A stretch of DNA of 64,000 nucleotides from contig NZ_CAOJCN010000001.1 of NCBI RefSeq assembly GCF_948329515.1, forward strand, positions 310,001-374,000, given 5' to 3'. Of the stretch, positions 26,969 to 39,881 are shown in pieces. The notes beneath the pieces are model-generated. The model searched no databases. It was not told the origin of the DNA and was given only the letters and a program-made list of their open reading frames with translations. The number at the start of each line of letters is the position of its first letter. Within the stretch, counting starts at the first letter, position 1. The DNA is from Cohnella rhizoplanae. GTDB taxonomy: Bacteria; Bacillota; Bacilli; Paenibacillales; Paenibacillaceae. The position numbers were made by a program, and so were the translations under genes.

Positions 26969-27334
26969 ATGAGCGAGGAAAAGCCGGACGGCGGGCAGAA
27001 CGCCAAAATGAAGTCGTTGGCCGAAGAAGCCGGGGCGCTGAGGCGGCTGTTGGAGAAATTGTCCGCCCGGCTGGACGACCTGGCCGTACAGATGGAGAAG
27101 GCGCAGCTCAGGGATTATGTGAATTTGATGAGCCGGCCCTGGCAGCTCATCTGGCGCAATTGGCTGTCGGGCATCGCCAGGGGGATCGGCATCGCGCTCG
27201 GCTTCACGTTTTTCGCCGCTACGATCGTGTGGCTGCTCCAGGTGCTGGGCGCGCTTAACCTGCCGATTATCGGCGACTATATCGCCGAGATCGTCAAGAT
27301 CGTGCAGCGGCAGCTGGAGATCGAGCATTACTGA
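26969..27334 (+). CDS. Small membrane protein, DUF5665-like
   Basis: The 121-residue protein has a charged N-terminal part with a short coiled coil (about 15-47, EEAGALRRLLEKLSARLDDL), then YVNLMSRPWQLIWRNWLSGIA, and a membrane helix (about 73-95, GIGIALGFTFFAATIVWLL). The C-terminal tail ends amphipathic. This pattern fits the DUF5665 family of Bacillota; no function is known. ATG 26969 follows GGAGGCGCGGC. The 177 bp between ileS and this gene hold a small GC hairpin near 26906 but no clear terminator. Confidence 0.7.
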   Translation: MSEEKPDGGQNAKMKSLAEEAGALRRLLEKLSARLDDLAVQMEKAQLRDYVNLMSRPWQLIWRNWLSGIARGIGIALGFTFFAATIVWLLQVLGALNLPIIGDYIAEIVKIVQRQLEIEHY

Positions 27335-27370
27335 CCTTCGGAGCAAGCTTGGCAATCGGACGTCCGTTCA

Positions 27371-27400
27371 TATAAATAAACGCCTGCCCGAAGGCAGGCG
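27371..27400 (-). terminator. Terminator of the DksA/TraR-like gene
   Basis: CGCCTGCC (27381-27388) and GGCAGGCG (27393-27400) form an 8-bp stem with a CGAA loop. On the - strand it is followed by TTTATTTATA, so it serves the - strand gene. Confidence 0.75.
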
Positions 27401-27429
27401 GCGCGGTATGCTGTCGTCCCATTATCCGC

Positions 27430-28170
27430 TTAATCCTCGGTATAGACATCCGGCTCCAGCAGACCTTCGCCTTCGTGCAGTTCGAGGTAACGGCGGTAAG
27501 CCCTGTTGCGGACGATGCCGCTCGTGCGGCCGGTGATATCGGCGGCGAGAAAGCTCTCGATCGGCTCGACGAAGCCGTCGTTCTCGTCGGATTCGATATA
27601 GATGGCGTTATAATCGTCGTTGTTGTTGCCTTCGGCCATCGCGGGACTGTCCGCGTTGCCCCAGGACTCGACGATCTGCCACGCGTCCTCGCCGTCGAAT
27701 CCGTTCTGCTCGTGCGCATCGTCCTTCTCGTCCAAGCTGGTGCGTCCGAAGGGCGGATAGAGGAACAGTTCCTCTACGGGACGGCCTTCCTTTTCCTGCT
27801 GAATCGGCTCGTGCTCCATGCAATATACGGCGGTGGGCATCGCTTCGAGGCGCTCCGGATCGATAAACTTGCCGCAAGCGGCGCATATGCCGTATTCGCC
27901 CGTGTCCATGCGCCGGATCGCCGCTTCTATTTTCTCCAGCGTCAGCGCCTGACGCTCGAGCAGCGAGAGGTCCTTGCCCCGCTCGAACGTCTCGGTGCCG
28001 GCGTCGGCGGGATGATTGTCGATGCCGCTCAGTTCGCCGGTGGCGTCGCGGTAGCTCTCTTCGAGGCCGAAGTGACCGTTCGCGCCGATCCGGCTCTCGA
28101 TATCCGCTCTGCGTTCGAGCAGCCGCGCGCGCTGCTGGGACATAAAGCTGTCGGACAGCGTCCGATGCAT
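27430..28170 (-). CDS. DksA/TraR C4 zinc-finger family protein (YteA-like)
   Basis: The 246-residue protein has an N-terminal helical region, then a TraR/DksA-type zinc finger: CAACGKFIDPERLEAMP and the later Cys of AVYCMEH (roughly residues 98-120). The segment GEYGICAACGKFI is typical. The second half (about 130-246) is an acidic extension seen in the YteA family of spore formers. DksA-type proteins bind the RNA polymerase secondary channel; for YteA-like proteins the role is not well known. ATG follows AAGGAGG. The gene diverges from lspA. Confidence 0.82.
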   Translation of the reverse strand: MHRTLSDSFMSQQRARLLERRADIESRIGANGHFGLEESYRDATGELSGIDNHPADAGTETFERGKDLSLLERQALTLEKIEAAIRRMDTGEYGICAACGKFIDPERLEAMPTAVYCMEHEPIQQEKEGRPVEELFLYPPFGRTSLDEKDDAHEQNGFDGEDAWQIVESWGNADSPAMAEGNNNDDYNAIYIESDENDGFVEPIESFLAADITGRTSGIVRNRAYRRYLELHEGEGLLEPDVYTED

Positions 28171-28389
28171 GCCAACCCCTCCTTGGTTTATCGCGAAACG
28201 TCATGGAGCTCCATCCAACAGCTAGTGTGCGCGCAGATACGCGGAATCATGTGAGCGAGAAAAGGACATGGGTGGCGGCGCTTCCGTCTTTTGGCGGAAG
28301 AGGTTGGACGCCCGCTCCGGCGGTATGTTAAAATCAGTGCATTCGGCCTAGAAGGTCAGAATCATTCGCGGAAGGGCGGCAATCCGGAC

Positions 28390-28920
28390 ATGCAACGACG
28401 TCAAATCGGCTTATGGGTGTACTATCTCGCAGCTGCGGTCGTATTCGCGATCGATTACGTATCCAAGAAGCTGATCGAGCACAACCTGGAGTTGAACGAG
28501 CAAATCAAGGTCATCGGCAACTTTTTTCTGATTACGTTCATCCACAACCGGGGAGCGGCCTTCGGCATTCTGCAGGAGCAGCGCTGGTTTTTCTTGCTGA
28601 TCACCGTCGTCGTCGTCAGCGCCATCGTCGTCTACCTGAACCGCTCGCACCGGAACAACAGAAGACTGATGCTCGCCGCGCTGTCGCTGATTCTCGGCGG
28701 GGCGCTCGGCAACTTCCTCGACCGCGCCATCTACGGACAAGTCGTCGATTTCCTCCAGCTCAACTTCGGCTCTTATACATTCCCGATCTTCAATATCGCC
28801 GACTCGGCCATCGTCGTCGGCGTATGTCTGATTATTCTCGATTCGCTGCTCACGCCCACACCGACACAGGAGACCAAGAATGAACAACAAAACGAAACAA
28901 GCGAACGACAGCCGGTCTGA
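28390..28920 (+). CDS. lspA: Lipoprotein signal peptidase II
   Basis: LspA removes signal peptides from diacylated prolipoproteins in the membrane. The 176-residue protein has four membrane helices. Both catalytic aspartates are visible, in NFLDRAIYGQVVDFL and FNIADSAIVVG. The conserved FIHNRGAAFG is also present. The frame opens at 28291, but ATG 28390 fits the family N-terminus (RRQIGLWVYYLAAAVVFAID). The last 41 bp overlap rluD. At least four lipoproteins in this window (44658-56868) would be its substrates. Confidence 0.95.
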   Translation: MQRRQIGLWVYYLAAAVVFAIDYVSKKLIEHNLELNEQIKVIGNFFLITFIHNRGAAFGILQEQRWFFLLITVVVVSAIVVYLNRSHRNNRRLMLAALSLILGGALGNFLDRAIYGQVVDFLQLNFGSYTFPIFNIADSAIVVGVCLIILDSLLTPTPTQETKNEQQNETSERQPV

Positions 28921-29929
28921 AATGCAAGATGAAGCTACGAACGGGGAATGGACCCCGGAGAGCGCCGAACTCGAAGCTGCCCTCGGCGATGAAGAAGATG
29001 GCGGCGCCGGAACGATGTCCTGGGAGATCGGGGCCGAAGCCGCGGGCGCCCGCATCGACAAGTTTCTCGCGGATGCGATACAGGACGAGTCGGTATCGCG
29101 CTCGCAGATTCAAGACTGGATCCGGGACGGCCACGTCCTGGTCAACGGTCAGCGGGTCAAGCCCAACGCGAAGCTCCAGGCGGGGAACAGCGTGCAGGTG
29201 CAGGTGCCGGACGCCGCGCCGATCGAGGCGCTGCCGGAGGACATACCGCTGAACGTCGTCTACGAGGACGCGGACGTCATCGTCATCGACAAGCCGCGCG
29301 GCTTCGTCGTGCATCCTGCGCCCGGACATGCGTCGGGCACCGTCGTCAACGCGCTGCTCCATCACTGCCGCGACCTGTCGGGCATCAACGGCAACATGCG
29401 CCCCGGCATCGTCCACCGGATCGACAAGGATACGTCCGGCCTCCTGATGGCGGCCAAGAACGATCTGGCGCACGCCTCGCTTGCCCGTCAGCTCAAGGAC
29501 CATTCCGTGACGCGCCGCTACACGGCGCTCGTCTACGGTAACGTGCCTCACGACCGCGGCACGATCGACGCGCCGATCGGGCGGGACAGCGGCGACCGCA
29601 AGCTGTTCACGGTCACGGAGAAAGGAGCGAAGCGCGCCGTCACGCACTTCACCGTGCTGGAGCGGTTCGGGGACTACACGCTGGTCGAGCTGCAGCTCGA
29701 GACCGGGCGCACCCACCAAATCCGCGTGCATATGAAGTACATCGGCCATACGATCGTCGGCGACCCCTTCTACGGCGGCCGCGCGGGACGTACGCTGGGC
29801 ATGGCGGGACAAGCCCTGCATGCCGGCGTGCTCGGCTTCGACCATCCGCGGACCGGCGAGCGCCTCTCGTTCGAAGCGCCGCTCCCCGAAGACATGGAGC
29901 ATGCGCTGTACATGCTGCGGACGCGCTAG
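28880..29929 (+). CDS. rluD: Pseudouridine synthase, RluD/RluA family
   Basis: The enzyme isomerises uridines in 23S rRNA or tRNA. It has 349 residues: an acidic N-terminal extension (1-45), an S4 domain (about 55-110, ARIDKFLADAI), and the catalytic domain with the active Asp in VHRIDKDTSGLL. Conserved GRTHQIRVHMKYIGHTIVGD follows. The ATG at 28880 is preceded by AGGAGA, so the extension is likely real; a second ATG at 29015 lacks a ribosome site. B. subtilis has the related ylyB directly after lspA. Exact target bases are not known. Confidence 0.9.
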   Translation: MNNKTKQANDSRSEMQDEATNGEWTPESAELEAALGDEEDGGAGTMSWEIGAEAAGARIDKFLADAIQDESVSRSQIQDWIRDGHVLVNGQRVKPNAKLQAGNSVQVQVPDAAPIEALPEDIPLNVVYEDADVIVIDKPRGFVVHPAPGHASGTVVNALLHHCRDLSGINGNMRPGIVHRIDKDTSGLLMAAKNDLAHASLARQLKDHSVTRRYTALVYGNVPHDRGTIDAPIGRDSGDRKLFTVTEKGAKRAVTHFTVLERFGDYTLVELQLETGRTHQIRVHMKYIGHTIVGDPFYGGRAGRTLGMAGQALHAGVLGFDHPRTGERLSFEAPLPEDMEHALYMLRTR

Positions 29930-30050
29930 AATTTCTGCAAATGATCTGCCGATTAGTCCATGGCGGCCGGCAGTTGATATGAGGCATAGTGATACCATAA
30001 GCAAGCTATTCCATTATGCGTCCGTTCATCCGGACAAGGAGTGTCGCAAC

Positions 30051-31304
30051 GTGAGCGTCGAACAATACCAAGGAACCTTCATTCAGCAGCAATTCTCGGA
30101 CCGCATCGGCGGATCGAACTACGGCAAGGACACGAACATCTATAAGTTCGAGAAGATCAAGCGCGCCAAGGCCGCCGCGCGCGCGGCGTTCCCCGACATC
30201 GAGCTGATCGATCTAGGCGTCGGCGAGCCGGACGAGAAGGCCGATGACGGCATCATCGCGAAGCTGGCCGAAGAGGCCGCCAAGCCGGAGAACCGCGGCT
30301 ATGCCGACAACGGCATTCCCGAGTTCAAGGAAGCTGCCGCCAAGTATCTGAAGGAAGTCTTCTCGGTGGACGGCATCGACCCGTCGACCGAGATCGTGCA
30401 TTCCATCGGCTCCAAGCCTGCGCTGGCCATGATGCCTTCCGCGTTCATCAACCCGGGCGACGTCGCGATCATGACCGTCCCCGGCTATCCGGTGCTCGGC
30501 ACGCATACGAAGTATCTGGGCGGCGAAGTGTACAACGTCCAGCTGACCAAGGAAAACAACTTCCTGCCCGATCTGTCGGCGATTCCGGCGGACATCGCGA
30601 AGCGCGCGAAGCTGCTCTACCTGAACTACCCGAACAACCCGACCGGAGCGGCGGCCACGCCTGCGTTTTTTGCAGAAGTCGTCGATTGGGCGAAAAAGAA
30701 CGAAGTCGTCGTCGTGCATGACGCGCCGTATGCGGCGCTTACCTATGACGGCGTGAAGCCGCTCAGCTTCCTGTCGGTGCCGGGCGCGAAGGATGTGGGC
30801 GTCGAGCTGCATTCGCTGTCCAAGTCGTACAATATGACCGGCTGGCGGATCGGCTTCGTCGCGGGCAACCCGCTGATCGTGAAGGCGTTCAGCGACATCA
30901 AGGACAACAACGACTCCGGCCAATTCATCGCCATTCAGAAGGCGGCCGCCTACGGACTCGCGAATCCGGCGATCACCGAAGCGATCGCGCAGAAGTATTC
31001 GCGCCGTCACGATCTGCTGGTCGCCGCGCTGAACGAGATCGGCTTCAAGGCCGAGAAGCCGAAGGGCTCGTTCTTCCTGTACGTCGAGGCGCCGAAGGGC
31101 ATCAAGGGCGGACAACGCTTCGCGACCGGCGAGGACTTCTCCCAGTTCCTCATCCGCGAGAAGCTCATTTCGTCCGTGCCTTGGGACGACGCCGGACATT
31201 TCGTGCGGTTCTCGGTCACCTTCCTCGCCGCCGGCGAGGAAGAGGAGCGCCGCGTCATCGGCGAGATCAAGCGCCGTCTGACCGACGTCGAATTCGAATT
31301 TTAA
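30051..31304 (+). CDS. dapL: LL-diaminopimelate aminotransferase
   Basis: DapL converts tetrahydrodipicolinate to LL-diaminopimelate in one step, with glutamate as amino donor and PLP as cofactor. The protein has 417 residues. The PLP lysine is at about residue 258 in HSLSKSYNMTGWRIGF. Other aminotransferase motifs are LGVGEPDEKADDGI, YADNGIPEFKEAAA and YLNYPNNPTGA. GTG 30051 is 9 nt after AAGGAG; the open frame extends far upstream through rluD and is not used. DapL feeds meso-DAP synthesis, the substrate of MurE in this same window. A class I aminotransferase of other specificity is a less likely reading. Confidence 0.88.
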   Translation: MSVEQYQGTFIQQQFSDRIGGSNYGKDTNIYKFEKIKRAKAAARAAFPDIELIDLGVGEPDEKADDGIIAKLAEEAAKPENRGYADNGIPEFKEAAAKYLKEVFSVDGIDPSTEIVHSIGSKPALAMMPSAFINPGDVAIMTVPGYPVLGTHTKYLGGEVYNVQLTKENNFLPDLSAIPADIAKRAKLLYLNYPNNPTGAAATPAFFAEVVDWAKKNEVVVVHDAPYAALTYDGVKPLSFLSVPGAKDVGVELHSLSKSYNMTGWRIGFVAGNPLIVKAFSDIKDNNDSGQFIAIQKAAAYGLANPAITEAIAQKYSRRHDLLVAALNEIGFKAEKPKGSFFLYVEAPKGIKGGQRFATGEDFSQFLIREKLISSVPWDDAGHFVRFSVTFLAAGEEEERRVIGEIKRRLTDVEFEF

Positions 31305-31314
31305 ACGATGAAGA

Positions 31315-31341
31315 AGCGGGAGCCCGGGGCTCTCGCTTTTT
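31315..31341 (+). terminator. Rho-independent terminator after dapL
   Basis: AGCGGGAGCC (31315-31324) pairs with GGCTCTCGCT (31328-31337), with one G-T pair, around a 3-nt loop, then a T-run. It ends just before the pyr promoter. Confidence 0.88.
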
Positions 31342-31342
31342 G

Positions 31343-31371
31343 TTGACAGCCCCTGTCGAAAATGCGATAAT
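31343..31371 (+). promoter_or_regulatory. Sigma-A promoter of the pyr operon
   Basis: TTGACA (31343-31348), 17 bp, GATAAT (31366-31371). The -35 begins immediately after the dapL terminator T-run. Confidence 0.88.
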
Positions 31372-31377
31372 TGATTT

Positions 31378-32145
<768 letters not shown>

Positions 32146-32199
32146 GCATAAGTTAATTGGGCTGGGCTGTTCTAAATGCAAAAGGAGGAAGAAAATCCT

Positions 32200-33519
32200 T
32201 TGACGACGACTTGGATCCTTAACGGACTAACCATCGAACCCGAGACCGGCGGTACGGTCAAGAAGCACTTGAGATTGGAAAAGGGCCTGGTCGCCGAATG
32301 GCTGGACGGAACGGCGACTCCGGACGTAAGCGGTGCCGAGGTGATCGACGCCGCAGGCAAGCTCATCTCCCCCGGACTGATCGACATGCACGTTCACTTG
32401 CGCGAGCCCGGCTTCGAACATAAAGAAACGATCTCATCGGGTACGGCTTCGGCTGCGAAGGGCGGATTCACGACGATCGCCTGCATGCCGAACACGCGGC
32501 CCGTCATCGATACGCCGGACACGGTGAAGCTGGTCCTGAACAAGGCCGAGGCGGCCTGCGGCGTGCGGGTTCTCCCTTACGCGGCGATCACCAAAAACGA
32601 GCTCGGCCGCGAGCTGACCGACTTCGAGGCGCTTAAAAGCGCGGGCGCGATCGGATTCACCGACGACGGCGTCGGCGTGCAGAACGCGCAGATGATGAAA
32701 AACGCGATGGCGCTGGCGAAGTCGCTTGAGATGCCCGTCATCGCTCACTGCGAGGACGACTCGCTCGTCGTCGGCGCGGCGGTGTCGGAGGGCGCGTTCG
32801 CGAAGCGCCACGGCCTGAAGGGCATTCCGAACGAGTCCGAGGCGATCCACGTCGGGCGGGACATCCTGCTGTCGGAGGCGACGGGCGTGCACTACCACGT
32901 GTGCCACGTCAGCACCGAGCAGTCGATCCGGCTCATCAAACTCGGCAAGTCCATCGGGGTCAACGTGACCGCGGAGGTATGTCCGCACCATCTGCTGCTC
33001 TCGGACGAAGACATCCCTGACAGCATGGACGCCAACTGGAAGATGAACCCGCCGCTGCGTACGCCGCGCGACGTGGAGGCCTGCATCGCGGCGCTCGAGG
33101 AAGGGACGATCGATATCATCGTCACCGACCACGCCCCGCACAGCGAGGAAGAGAAGGCGAAGGGCATGGAGCGCGCGCCGTTCGGCATCGTCGGCTTCGA
33201 GACCGCGTTCCCGCTGCTGTACACGAAGTTCGTCAGGACCGGGCGATGGAGCCTAGGATTCCTGCTAGCGCGAATGACGAGCGATCCGGCGCGGGTGTTC
33301 GGCCTGGAGACCGGCAAGCTCACGCCGGGCGCCCCCGCCGATCTCACGCTGATCGACCTGGAGGGCGAACGGGAGGTCGACCCGGCGAGCTTCCTGACGA
33401 TGGGACGCAATACGCCGTTCACGGGCTGGAAGCTCGCGGGCTGGCCCGCATTGACGATGGTCGGCGGCAAGACGGTATGGAGCGAAGAACAAGGCATACT
33501 TAAGAGCAGCGAGGAGTGA
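32200..33519 (+). CDS. pyrC: Dihydroorotase
   Basis: PyrC closes carbamoyl aspartate to dihydroorotate. The 439-residue protein is a class I dihydroorotase of the amidohydrolase fold. Zinc ligands are seen in DMHVHLREPG (His 64 and 66), and DHAPHSEEEK carries the catalytic Asp. The start is TTG 32200, 9 nt after AAAGGAGGAA (32181-32190). The ATG at 32176 lies upstream of that site and has none of its own. pyrB, which normally stands before pyrC and makes its substrate, is missing from the operon. Confidence 0.93.
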   Translation: MTTTWILNGLTIEPETGGTVKKHLRLEKGLVAEWLDGTATPDVSGAEVIDAAGKLISPGLIDMHVHLREPGFEHKETISSGTASAAKGGFTTIACMPNTRPVIDTPDTVKLVLNKAEAACGVRVLPYAAITKNELGRELTDFEALKSAGAIGFTDDGVGVQNAQMMKNAMALAKSLEMPVIAHCEDDSLVVGAAVSEGAFAKRHGLKGIPNESEAIHVGRDILLSEATGVHYHVCHVSTEQSIRLIKLGKSIGVNVTAEVCPHHLLLSDEDIPDSMDANWKMNPPLRTPRDVEACIAALEEGTIDIIVTDHAPHSEEEKAKGMERAPFGIVGFETAFPLLYTKFVRTGRWSLGFLLARMTSDPARVFGLETGKLTPGAPADLTLIDLEGEREVDPASFLTMGRNTPFTGWKLAGWPALTMVGGKTVWSEEQGILKSSEE

Positions 33520-33524
33520 TCGGG

Positions 33525-34656
33525 ATGCAAGCGAGACTTTTACTTGAAGACGGCACCCTGTTTACGGGGCAATCGTTCGGCGCCGAAGGCGCGTCGGTAG
33601 GCGAGGTCGTATTTAATACAGGCATTACAGGTTATCAAGAGGTCATCTCGGATCCGTCCTATTGCGGACAGATCGTCACGATGACGTTTCCCCTGATCGG
33701 CAACTATGGCATTACGCGCGACGACTTCGAGTCGGTACGCCCGTATATCCACGGATTCGTCACGCGCCGCTACGAGGAAGTCCCGAGCAACTGGCGCGCC
33801 CAGGATTCGCTCGGCCACCTGCTCAAGGAATACGGCATTATCGGCATCAGCGAAGTCGACACCCGCATGCTGACGCGGATCATTCGCCGTCACGGCGTCA
33901 TGAAGGGCATCCTCACGACGGGCAGCGAGCGCGTCGAGGAACTGCAGGAGCGCATGGGCGTCACCCCGCTGCCGCGCAACCAGGTCGCTTGGACGTCGAC
34001 GAAAAACGTATTCTCGAGTCCCGGCACCAAGGAGCGTATCGTGCTGATCGATTACGGCGCGAAGAGCGGTATTCTCCGCGAGCTGACGCAGCGCGGCTGC
34101 GACGTCATCGTCGTTCCGTACAACACGACGGCCGACGAGATCCGCCGCCTCCATCCGGACGGCGTCCAGCTGTCCAACGGCCCCGGCGACCCCAAGGACG
34201 TGCCGGAGTCCGTCGAGACGGTACGCCAGCTGCTCGGCGAATATCCGATCTTCGGCATCTGCCTCGGCCACCAGCTGTTCGCTCTCGCCTGCGGCGCGGA
34301 CACGGATAAGCTGAAGTTCGGCCACCGCGGCGGCAACCACCCGGTCAAGGAGTTAGAATCCGGACGCTGCTACATTACTTCGCAGAATCACGGCTACACG
34401 GTCAAGGAAGAGTCCGTCAAGGGCACCGACCTCGTCGTGACGCACATTAACAATAACGATAAGACGATCGAGGGCCTAAAGCATGCCAAGTACCCGGCTT
34501 TCAGCGTCCAGTACCATCCGGAAGCGGCGCCAGGACCGTTCGACAGCGGCTATCTGTTCGACCAGTTCCTGGAGATGATCCGCGAGCACAAGCTGAAAAA
34601 CCCCGAACGCCCGCGGCAAGCGCAACTGTCGGAGATGCTGAGAGGAGAACTGCAGT

Positions 34657-34670
<14 letters not shown>
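33525..34670 (+). CDS. carA: Carbamoyl-phosphate synthase, glutaminase (small) subunit
   Basis: The small subunit splits glutamine and passes ammonia to CarB. The 381 residues include the N-terminal small-subunit domain ([21 protein letters not shown]) and a class I glutamine amidotransferase domain with the nucleophile Cys in [13 protein letters not shown] and the His/Glu pair in [13 protein letters not shown] 33525 is 8 nt after GAGGAG; the GTG at 33516 overlaps the pyrC stop. The 3' end overlaps carB by 14 bp. Confidence 0.94.
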
Positions 34671-37872
<3,202 letters not shown>

Positions 37873-37985
37873 AAGCACGCGCCATGCCCGGTCTACCGCC
37901 AGCTTCGCCGGCGGCGGATCGGGCTTCTATATGGGCGAAATATGCCAGATGAGCGTCCAATCGAAACGGGAAGGCGGATGAAAAG

Positions 37986-38729
37986 ATGACGTCAACACGC
38001 ACGCGCCAGGAAGCGGCGGCCATGATCATGGTCGGACTGGACAAGCCCGACGCCCAGACCGCGCTGCAAATCGCCGGCCGGCTCGAGGGAACGGGCTGCT
38101 GGGTTAAGGTGGGCATGGAGCTGTTCTACGCGGCCGGACACGAGATCGTGCGCGAGCTGAAGAAGAGAGGCTTCCGAATCTTCCTCGATCTGAAAATGCA
38201 CGATATCCCGAACACGGTGAGAGGCGGCGCGCGCAGCATCGCGCGCATGGGCGTCGACATGTTCAACGTGCATGCGGCTGGAGGCAGCGCGATGATGCGG
38301 TCGGCGATGCAAGGCGTAAACGACGCCGTCGCGGCCGGTGAGGCCGCGTCCGCGCCGATCGTCATCGGCGTTACGCAGCTGACGAGCACGAGCCGCGAGA
38401 CGCTGAACGGCGAGGTCGGCATCGCCGGCAGCGTCGAGGAGGCCGTCGTGCGCTACGCCGTGCTGGCGAAGCATGCCGGGCTGCAGGGCGTCGTCGCTTC
38501 GCCTCTCGAGGTCGAGGCGATCAAGGCCGCCTGCGGCGATGGCTTTCTCACCGTGACGCCGGGCATCCGGCCGGCCGGCGCCGCGCTCGGCGACCAGTCG
38601 CGCGTGACGACGCCGCGAGAAGCCGCGGACGGCGGCACGGACTACCTCGTCATCGGAAGACCGATCGTCGCCGCGCCGGACCCTGCGCAGGCATTTGAAT
38701 CCATTTTGAAGGAGCTGACCGAAGCATGA
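37986..38729 (+). CDS. pyrF: Orotidine-5'-phosphate decarboxylase
   Basis: PyrF makes UMP by removing CO2 from OMP. The 247-residue barrel has the catalytic Lys/Asp set in FLDLKMHDIPNTV and the phosphate-binding end TPGIRP. The first 12 residues (TSTRTRQEAAA) are slightly longer than usual. pyrE starts inside its stop codon (ATGA overlap). The pyrK-pyrD pair that precedes pyrF in B. subtilis is not here. Confidence 0.94.
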   Translation: MTSTRTRQEAAAMIMVGLDKPDAQTALQIAGRLEGTGCWVKVGMELFYAAGHEIVRELKKRGFRIFLDLKMHDIPNTVRGGARSIARMGVDMFNVHAAGGSAMMRSAMQGVNDAVAAGEAASAPIVIGVTQLTSTSRETLNGEVGIAGSVEEAVVRYAVLAKHAGLQGVVASPLEVEAIKAACGDGFLTVTPGIRPAGAALGDQSRVTTPREAADGGTDYLVIGRPIVAAPDPAQAFESILKELTEA

Positions 38730-39379
38730 GCGAATCCCTTAACCTCTCGCAGCTGCCGTCCGTCATCGCGGGAGCGCTGCTGGATATCGGCGCCGTCTCG
38801 CTGCGCCCGCAAGACCCGTTCACCTGGACGAGCGGCATCAAGTCGCCGATCTACTGCGACAACCGGCTGACGATGTCCTACCCGGCGATCCGCCGCACGG
38901 TCGCGGAGGGCTTCGCGGCCGTCATCCGCGACAAATACCCGGACTGCGAGGCCGTCGCGGGCATCGCGACCGGCGGCATTCCCCATGCGGCATGGATCGC
39001 CGACATCCTCGGACTGCCGATGCTGTACGTGCGGGACAAGGCCAAGGGGCACGGCAAGACGAACCAGATCGAAGGCCACTTCAAGCCGGGCCAGAAGGTC
39101 GTTCTGATCGAGGATTTGATCTCGACCGGCGGCAGCTCCCTCAAGGCGGCCGTCGCCGTTCGCGATGCGGGCTGCGAGGTGCAGGGCGTCATCGCCATCT
39201 TCACGTATCAATTCCAGAACGCGCTGGACGCGTTCGCCGCCGAATCGGTGCCGCTCGATACGCTCTCGAACTACAGCGCATTGATCGAGGTCGCGCTCGC
39301 GCGCGGCGCGGTTCGCGAGGAGGACGTGGCGCTGCTGCAGGCGTGGCGTCAGGACCCGCAGGCGTTCGTCTGGGCTTAA
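38726..39379 (+). CDS. pyrE: Orotate phosphoribosyltransferase
   Basis: PyrE joins orotate to PRPP. The 217-residue protein has the PRPP loop VVLIEDLISTGGSSLKAA and the orotate-side motif TWTSGIKSPIYCDNR. The catalytic flexible loop contains RDKAKGHGKTNQIEG. It is the last gene of the operon. ATG 38726 overlaps the pyrF stop. No strong terminator is seen directly after it; the next one is at 39795. Confidence 0.94.
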   Translation: MSESLNLSQLPSVIAGALLDIGAVSLRPQDPFTWTSGIKSPIYCDNRLTMSYPAIRRTVAEGFAAVIRDKYPDCEAVAGIATGGIPHAAWIADILGLPMLYVRDKAKGHGKTNQIEGHFKPGQKVVLIEDLISTGGSSLKAAVAVRDAGCEVQGVIAIFTYQFQNALDAFAAESVPLDTLSNYSALIEVALARGAVREEDVALLQAWRQDPQAFVWA

Positions 39380-39545
39380 TTCCTATCTTGCGACCGGCGC
39401 GATGGCTCAATATTAATAAAAATTTAATGCCTCTATACGCTTGTCGTTGATTCAATCTGCTCACGCTCGGTTAATGAACATCAACACCGTGCAAATTTGA
39501 AGCAGGAACGAATAGATAACAACGACAAGAGAGGTTGATTGAATC

Positions 39546-39791
39546 ATGAACACCGACATCTACCAACAACTGCTGACCGAGACCGAAGACCTGTTGTACA
39601 GAGTGCGCATCTACGACCGCGACATGCAGCATACCGACGAGATCATCGAGATGGATCAGACGCACGAGATGATCGGCAGCCTGCGCTGGATGGGCGAGAG
39701 CGAGATGTTCCGCACCAAGGCGATCGAGAAGCTGATCCGCATGAGGCATCGGCTGCTCACGATGATGGAAGATCTGCTGTTCACCGCATAA
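39546..39791 (+). CDS. Small protein of unknown function (81 residues)
   Basis: The protein is mostly helical by appearance and rich in Met, Glu and Arg, with no signal peptide or membrane segment. It starts MNTDIYQQLLTETEDLLY and ends LTMMEDLLFTA. ATG 39546 follows GAGAGG at about 10 nt. It has its own strong terminator and may have its own promoter in the AT-rich 166-bp gap after pyrE (an AATATTAATAAAAATTTAAT stretch near 39408). I do not recognise a family. Real coding is supported by the ribosome site, the terminator and codon use. Confidence 0.65.
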   Translation: MNTDIYQQLLTETEDLLYRVRIYDRDMQHTDEIIEMDQTHEMIGSLRWMGESEMFRTKAIEKLIRMRHRLLTMMEDLLFTA

Positions 39792-39794
39792 TCG

Positions 39795-39842
39795 AAAAAA
39801 ACCTTGGCATACGGCCCGCAAGGGCGTTGCCAAGGTTTTTTT
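39795..39842. terminator. Bidirectional terminator between the small gene and bceB
   Basis: ACCTTGGCA (39801-39809) pairs with TGCCAAGGT (39828-39836), with an inner GCCC/GGGC stem. A-run on the left and T-run on the right allow it to act on both strands. Confidence 0.9.
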
Positions 39843-39881
39843 GTCGACCCGTTTCCGATGTCGCGGCGCATGAACTTCGCT

